From: a bacterium | Lineage (GTDB): Bacteria > UBP4 > UBA4092 > JAOAEQ01 | Direction of reading: 5' to 3' | DNA length: 64,000 nucleotides | NCBI GenBank assembly: GCA_026416715.1 | Contig: JAOAEQ010000021.1 | Coordinates: 1 to 64,000, forward strand | The notes under the pieces: generated by a model | The model's input: only the letters and a program-made list of their open reading frames with translations | Told to the model about the DNA's origin: nothing | Database searches by the model: none | In this document: piece by piece, positions 60,947-64,000 of the stretch | How positions within the stretch are numbered: position 1 is the first letter of the stretch | Layout of the letters: each line of letters opens with the position of its first letter | Made by a program: the position numbers and the translations under genes

Positions 60947-61294
60947 TTAGTCCCGAATGACTAGCCCCGACCTTTAGGTTGGGGAGAGATGGTGGTACGG
61001 TGTGTCGGGGTGTCGGGCTTCAGCCCAGAACCCGTCTGCGGTAGCGCAGGCTGTCAGCCTGTAGAACGTTACCACTCGGGGATATGCAGAAGGGGGCTAA
61101 GTCCCTAACGGGACTCACGAAACGATCCCGTATGGCGACCCAGCCATAAATGGCTGGGCTAATATCAATCATCCCTTCGGGATTAACAAGAAGCAATTTT
61201 TTTCACCGCAGAGAACGCCGAGGGTCTTCTTGGGTATATAAACTAAACCAAATTTTTTTTCTCAGCGAGCTCTGCGTTCTCTGCGGTGAAAAAA
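60947..61294. repeat. palindrome-rich repeat, copy B
   Basis: Aligns with the reverse complement of 53144-53474 (copy A). Shared blocks include AGTCCCGAATGACT, the GGGGAGAGATGGT stretch, TCGGGCTTCAGCCCAGAACC, GGGATTAACAAGAAGCAATT and the CCGCAGAGA...TCTCTGCGG unit. Copy B holds additional palindromes at 61047-61115 that A lacks, so the copies are mosaic. Confidence 0.85.
61198..61294. repeat. 97-bp unit with perfect 21-bp terminal inverted repeats
   Basis: The left arm at 61198-61218 (TTTTTTCACCGCAGAG, then AACGC) is the exact reverse complement of 61274-61294. The interior is T-rich and contains GGGTATATAAACTAAACC. The copy-A counterpart (53144-53233) is diverged. A third partial unit starts at 61431 (CACCGCCGAGACCGCCGAG). 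Confidence 0.85.
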
Positions 61295-61515
61295 GTTTTG
61301 TTGCCGGTTGTTAGCCCTGATAAGGGCGATTGGATTTAGCCCAGCATGAAATGCTGGGACTTAGGTCATGAACAAATGCGTTAGTCCCGCTCGGGACGGC
61401 TGAATGCAAAAAGAATATATTCACCGCCGAGACCGCCGAGAACGCCGAGATTGTTCTTGGTTATTCTGGGTTGAAACCCAACGGCGCTGATGATTCAGTC
61501 CAATGAACTATTTAT

Positions 61516-62235
61516 TTATTTATTCACCCGTTCATATTCTGCGCGAAGCAGAAGCATATCCTGCCAGGCATCATATTTCGAGCTCGGATTCCGCAGTAAA
61601 TATGACGGATGGAACGTAGGGAGAACCGGGATCCCTTCGTAGGTATAAAATTTTCCACGAAGTTGGCTGATTTTCGATTCCGTCCGGAGTAATGTCTGTG
61701 CAGCAAACGTTCCGAGTGCGCAAATCAGTTTCGGTTGGATAATTGCTAATTGCGCTTTCAGATAGGGTTCACAACATGCAATCTCTTCCGGTAATGGATT
61801 CCGATTCCCTGGCGGTCGGCATTTGAGAACATTACAAATGAAAACTTCCGTTCGCTTGACATTCAGTGATTTTTCAGCTTCAATCATCTGGGTTAATAAT
61901 TGTCCCGCCCGACCGACAAACGGTCTCCCTTGCACATCTTCGTCTTCACCTGGTGCTTCCCCGACAAAAACCAGTTTCGCCCGTGGATTACCTTCTCCGG
62001 GAACGGTATTCTTTCTGGTCTTATATAGCGGACATTTGGTACATCGCGCAATGTCAGCAGCAATATCAGCTAAGGTTCGCATTGTCGGCAAAGTAACCTC
62101 GGCTCTATCTTCGGATTTCACTAGGGTTTGCCCATCAAATTCTGCAAATTGAGTAAAGGATTCTACTCCGAGTTTTTTAGCGATTCGAAGATGTGTTTCT
62201 AATGATGTAATCAGTGCAGTTAATTCGTCAGACAT
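61516..62235 (-). CDS. udg: uracil-DNA glycosylase, family 4/5 (iron-sulfur)
   Basis: 239 aa. Four Cys for a 4Fe-4S cluster: C65 and C68 (CTKC), C139 (LKCRPP) and C155 (ACCEPY). Motif A is GEAPGEDED (92-100), which fits family 4; motif B is HPSYLLRNP (209-217). An N-terminal extension of about 40 residues is common in this group. It removes uracil from DNA. The last codons and stop lie inside the 27-bp repeat shared with 60905-60931, so the end of the gene is where the palindrome cassette entered. Confidence 0.92.
   Translation of the reverse strand: MSDELTALITSLETHLRIAKKLGVESFTQFAEFDGQTLVKSEDRAEVTLPTMRTLADIAADIARCTKCPLYKTRKNTVPGEGNPRAKLVFVGEAPGEDEDVQGRPFVGRAGQLLTQMIEAEKSLNVKRTEVFICNVLKCRPPGNRNPLPEEIACCEPYLKAQLAIIQPKLICALGTFAAQTLLRTESKISQLRGKFYTYEGIPVLPTFHPSYLLRNPSSKYDAWQDMLLLRAEYERVNK
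61517..61543. repeat. 27-bp duplicate of the udg 3' end (right, in-gene copy)
   Basis: Partner of 60905-60931. It covers codons for AEYERVNK plus two bases of the stop; TTTA repeats lie just outside. Confidence 0.9.
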
Positions 62236-62294
62236 AGCAATAGTAGATAAGCAAGGTGGATTAAAACTTTGCGCACGTTCGTTTCATTTGCGGG

Positions 62295-63395
62295 CTAGAA
62301 GATGATACCACGACGGTCAGCGTCGGCATATCCACCAGCGATATTTCGGCGTAATCCAGCAGGGTCGTCGGAATAGAGCAATCCGGTTTCAAGGTCAATC
62401 TTTTTCGCCTGGTATAATTTAACCAGCGATTGATTAAATGTTTGCATTCCATTTTCGCCATCCTGAATAACCTGATGCATTTCTGCTATTTTCCCTTCAG
62501 CAATCAGCTTGCGGATTATTGGCGTATTCGTCATTATTTCTAACGCGGGAACACGTCCTTTCCCATCTGCAGTCGGCAGTAACCGTTGACAGATAACCCC
62601 TTGCAGAATCTGCGATAATTGTTTACGAATTTGCGGCTGCATTTGAACTGGATAGAAATCGAGAATTCGACCCACGGTTTGTGGGGCATCATACGTATGT
62701 AAGGTTGCCATAATTAAATGTCCGGTTTCTGCGATTGCCATGGTAACCTGCATGGTTTCTATGTCCCGGATTTCGCCAATCATAATCACATCCGGATCCT
62801 GTCGCAAAACATGTTCTAATGCACGACTGAATGACTCTGCATCGGTACCGACTTCACGCTGGCTAATAACACTCTTTTTATTCTGATGTAAAAATTCAAT
62901 CGGGTCTTCAACTGTGATAATGTTACAAATCCGATTCGAGTTAATACTATCAATCATTGCCGCTAACGTAGTGGATTTGCCGCAGCCAGCGGTTCCGGTA
63001 ACGAGAATTAACCCTCGCTCTTCGTTCGCTAATTTTTCGACAATTGGTTCGAGATTCAACTCGGCAAAACTCGGTATCCGAAGTTTAATCGCGCGAACCG
63101 CAATATCATAACAACTTCGTTGCCGAAAAATATTTATCCGGAATCTCCCTAATCCGGGAGATACATAAGCGAAATCGACATCACCCCGTTCGTCTCGGAT
63201 ACGGCGTAATCGTTCGGTCGTCAGTAAAGCATCGCTTAAATCTTTCGTATCCTTATCCGTTAACTTTGCGTAGGGAGTAGGGGTTAAAGCACCGTGAATT
63301 CGAAACATTGGCGATGCGCCAACCTTGAGATGCAAATCGGAAGCTTCTTTGCTTAACATTTCAGCAAGGAGTAAATCAAATTCAGTCAATTGCAT
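62295..63395 (-). CDS. pilT: PilT-type retraction ATPase
   Basis: 366 aa. N-terminal ASDLHLKVGASPMFRIHG, Walker A GTAGCGKST (134-142), the Asp-box and Walker B (DPDVIMIGEIRDIETM) and the His-box AIAETGHLIMATLHT define PilT/PilU-like ATPases. The HTYDAPQTVGRILDFYP form differs somewhat from the usual HTNSA form. It powers pilus retraction and would serve the PilM-PilN/secretin machine encoded at 29.6-35.5 kb. The udg gene follows after 59 nt. Confidence 0.92.
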   Translation of the reverse strand: MQLTEFDLLLAEMLSKEASDLHLKVGASPMFRIHGALTPTPYAKLTDKDTKDLSDALLTTERLRRIRDERGDVDFAYVSPGLGRFRINIFRQRSCYDIAVRAIKLRIPSFAELNLEPIVEKLANEERGLILVTGTAGCGKSTTLAAMIDSINSNRICNIITVEDPIEFLHQNKKSVISQREVGTDAESFSRALEHVLRQDPDVIMIGEIRDIETMQVTMAIAETGHLIMATLHTYDAPQTVGRILDFYPVQMQPQIRKQLSQILQGVICQRLLPTADGKGRVPALEIMTNTPIIRKLIAEGKIAEMHQVIQDGENGMQTFNQSLVKLYQAKKIDLETGLLYSDDPAGLRRNIAGGYADADRRGIIF

Positions 63396-63417
63396 AGGTT
63401 TTATCTCACCACGGCAC

Positions 63418-63478
63418 CAAGATATATCGAATGATAGAGATTCATGCTATGAATTTCATAGCGTTGCTCTATATCTTG
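63418..63478 (-). terminator. stem-loop between coaBC and pilT
   Basis: Outer stem CAAGATAT/ATATCTTG (63418-63425, 63471-63478), middle ATAGAG/CTCTAT and a perfect inner hairpin GCTATGAA-T-TTCATAGC (63446-63462). It starts 19 nt after the coaBC stop. No T-tract. Confidence 0.45.
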
Positions 63479-63497
63479 CTACCCGATAATGGCTCCA

Positions 63498-64000
63498 TTA
63501 TGTTATCGTAGCAATTTTATCCAGTATTCTTTCTGCGATTTCCTCTTTCGTCATTTGAGGAATCTCTTCGACATCTCCTTTTCGTGAAATGAGTATCACG
63601 GCATTGGTATCGCTGCCGAACCCAATTCCCGGTTGGCTAATATCATTGGCAACAATGAAATCGAGATTTTTCTTCTTCAGTTTTTCTTGCGCATTGGATA
63701 TGATATCGTCCGATTCTGCAGCAAACCCGATTAAAATTTTATTCCCTTTTCGTTTCCCTAATTCCGCTAGGATATCCGGCGTGCGTTCTAGCGGGATAGA
63801 TAACTCTGCGATTTCTTTTTTAACTTTCCGTTTGCTCATCTTTTTCGGCCGGAAATCAGCTACGGCAGCTGCCATAACTACAATCTGCGATTGCGGATAA
63901 TATTGGTTAACTGCATTCAACATTTCCTGTGCGGTTTTAACTTGAATATAGGTTACCCCGAACGGAACCCGTAGTTGCGTCGGACCACTGATGAGGATAA
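63498..64000 (-). CDS. coaBC: phosphopantothenoylcysteine synthase/decarboxylase, partial (CoaB part)
   Basis: The 5' end lies beyond the window; codons are open to 64000. The visible part is the CoaB synthetase domain: ISGPTQLRVPFGVTYIQVKTAQEM near the window edge, AAAVADFRPKK, KKEIAELSIPLERTPDILAELG, and LIGFAAES, then DFIVANDIS and GFGSDTNAVILIS. It joins cysteine to phosphopantothenate using CTP. Whether a CoaC decarboxylase domain is fused cannot be seen. Confidence 0.9.
   Translation of the reverse strand, partial: ILISGPTQLRVPFGVTYIQVKTAQEMLNAVNQYYPQSQIVVMAAAVADFRPKKMSKRKVKKEIAELSIPLERTPDILAELGKRKGNKILIGFAAESDDIISNAQEKLKKKNLDFIVANDISQPGIGFGSDTNAVILISRKGDVEEIPQMTKEEIAERILDKIATIT

Larger units (their letters stand above)
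60932..61516. mobile_element. palindrome cassette inserted at the udg 3' end (non-autonomous candidate)
   Basis: Non-coding DNA bounded by the 27-bp direct repeat. It contains at least eleven palindromes, including ACCTttAGGT within a CCCC/GGGG stem (60965), GGGCTtcAGCCC (61015), CAGGCTGtCAGCCTG (61047), AGTCCCtaacGGGACT (61100), CCCAGCCATaaATGGCTGGG (61139), ATCCCttcGGGAT (61171), a 21-bp terminal inverted repeat unit (61198-61294), GCCCTgataAGGGC (61313), CCCAGCATgaaATGCTGGG (61340), GTCCCGctCGGGAC (61384) and TGGGTTGAAACCCA (61467). No transposase or other ORF. It could be a MITE-like element or a recombining hairpin cassette. Confidence 0.45.

Noticed and set aside
60932-61516. CRISPR array or rRNA/tRNA remnant in the palindrome cassette
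   Set aside because: Palindromes are unequal in sequence and spacing, and no cloverleaf or rRNA core sequence is seen.

Overview
The window looks like one contiguous piece of a chromosome from an uncultivated Gram-negative-type bacterium with an A+T-leaning genome. KdsB (CMP-KDO synthesis) and a RfaE1/HldA-type heptose kinase imply lipopolysaccharide. A secretin with PilM/PilN- and PilT-like proteins implies an outer membrane crossed by a type IV pilus or type II secretion-like machine. Next to these are RNase Y with YmdB and bacillithiol genes (bshA, bshC), which are better known from Firmicutes, Bacteroidetes and several candidate phyla. I cannot name the phylum from sequence alone. Nothing resembles a prophage, integrative element, CRISPR array or antiphage island; most genes are housekeeping genes. 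The unusual material is in odd gene architectures and in non-coding repeats.

Layout. 1-6.9 kb (+): aroA-plsC, a secreted LamG-type protein, then a carbohydrate ABC importer (binding protein and two permeases, no ATPase here). 6.9-11 kb (-): an exported golvesin-like/thioredoxin-like fusion and an ftsE-ftsX-envC division cluster. 11.3-18.4 kb (-): rny-ymdB-xseA-xseB-ispA-dxs. 18.6 kb (+): a small Cse60-like gene with a clear promoter. 18.9-24.1 kb (-): ilvD-ilvB-ilvN-ilvC for branched-chain amino acids. 24.4-29.2 kb (-): rho, coaE, polA. 29.6-35.5 kb (-): a PilM-PilN fusion, a small membrane protein with a TPR-like tail, and a giant TPR/coiled-coil secretin. 35.8-38.4 kb: a PHP-domain protein (-) and two unknown genes (+). 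38.6-43.4 kb (-): tRNA-Ala(CGC), pyrG, kdsB, heptose kinase, and a possible deoxyhypusine-synthase-fold protein. 43.6-45.3 kb (-): zincin metallopeptidase, pgsA, Nudix. 45.4-51.7 kb (-): pepP-type peptidase, two polytopic probable glycosyltransferases, then miaA-hfq-hflX as in Escherichia coli. 51.8-60.2 kb (-): ahcY, metK, a GHMP kinase, bshA, bshC, eno. 60.4-64 kb: SH3 lipoprotein (+), a palindrome-rich insertion, a family 4/5 uracil-DNA glycosylase, pilT, and the 3' part of coaBC (-).

Regulatory signals are readable. Several promoters fit TTGACA-N17/18-TATACT or TACAAT (LamG gene, golvesin-thioredoxin gene, metK, eno, PHP gene, pilM-pilN, Cse60-like). Three hairpins carry the T-tract of intrinsic terminators, but at least six very strong stem-loops at gene ends lack one.

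The points most worth following are: (1) a roughly 585-bp cassette of at least eleven different palindromes, bounded by an exact 27-bp duplication of the 3' end of the uracil-DNA glycosylase gene, with a diverged inverted relative between metK and ahcY; (2) the fused and rearranged pilus/secretin operon; (3) an hflX whose conserved N-terminus is encoded upstream of any ATG, GTG or TTG; (4) the golvesin-like/thioredoxin-like fusion without a CXXC motif; (5) a dephospho-CoA kinase with Gln in place of the P-loop Lys.
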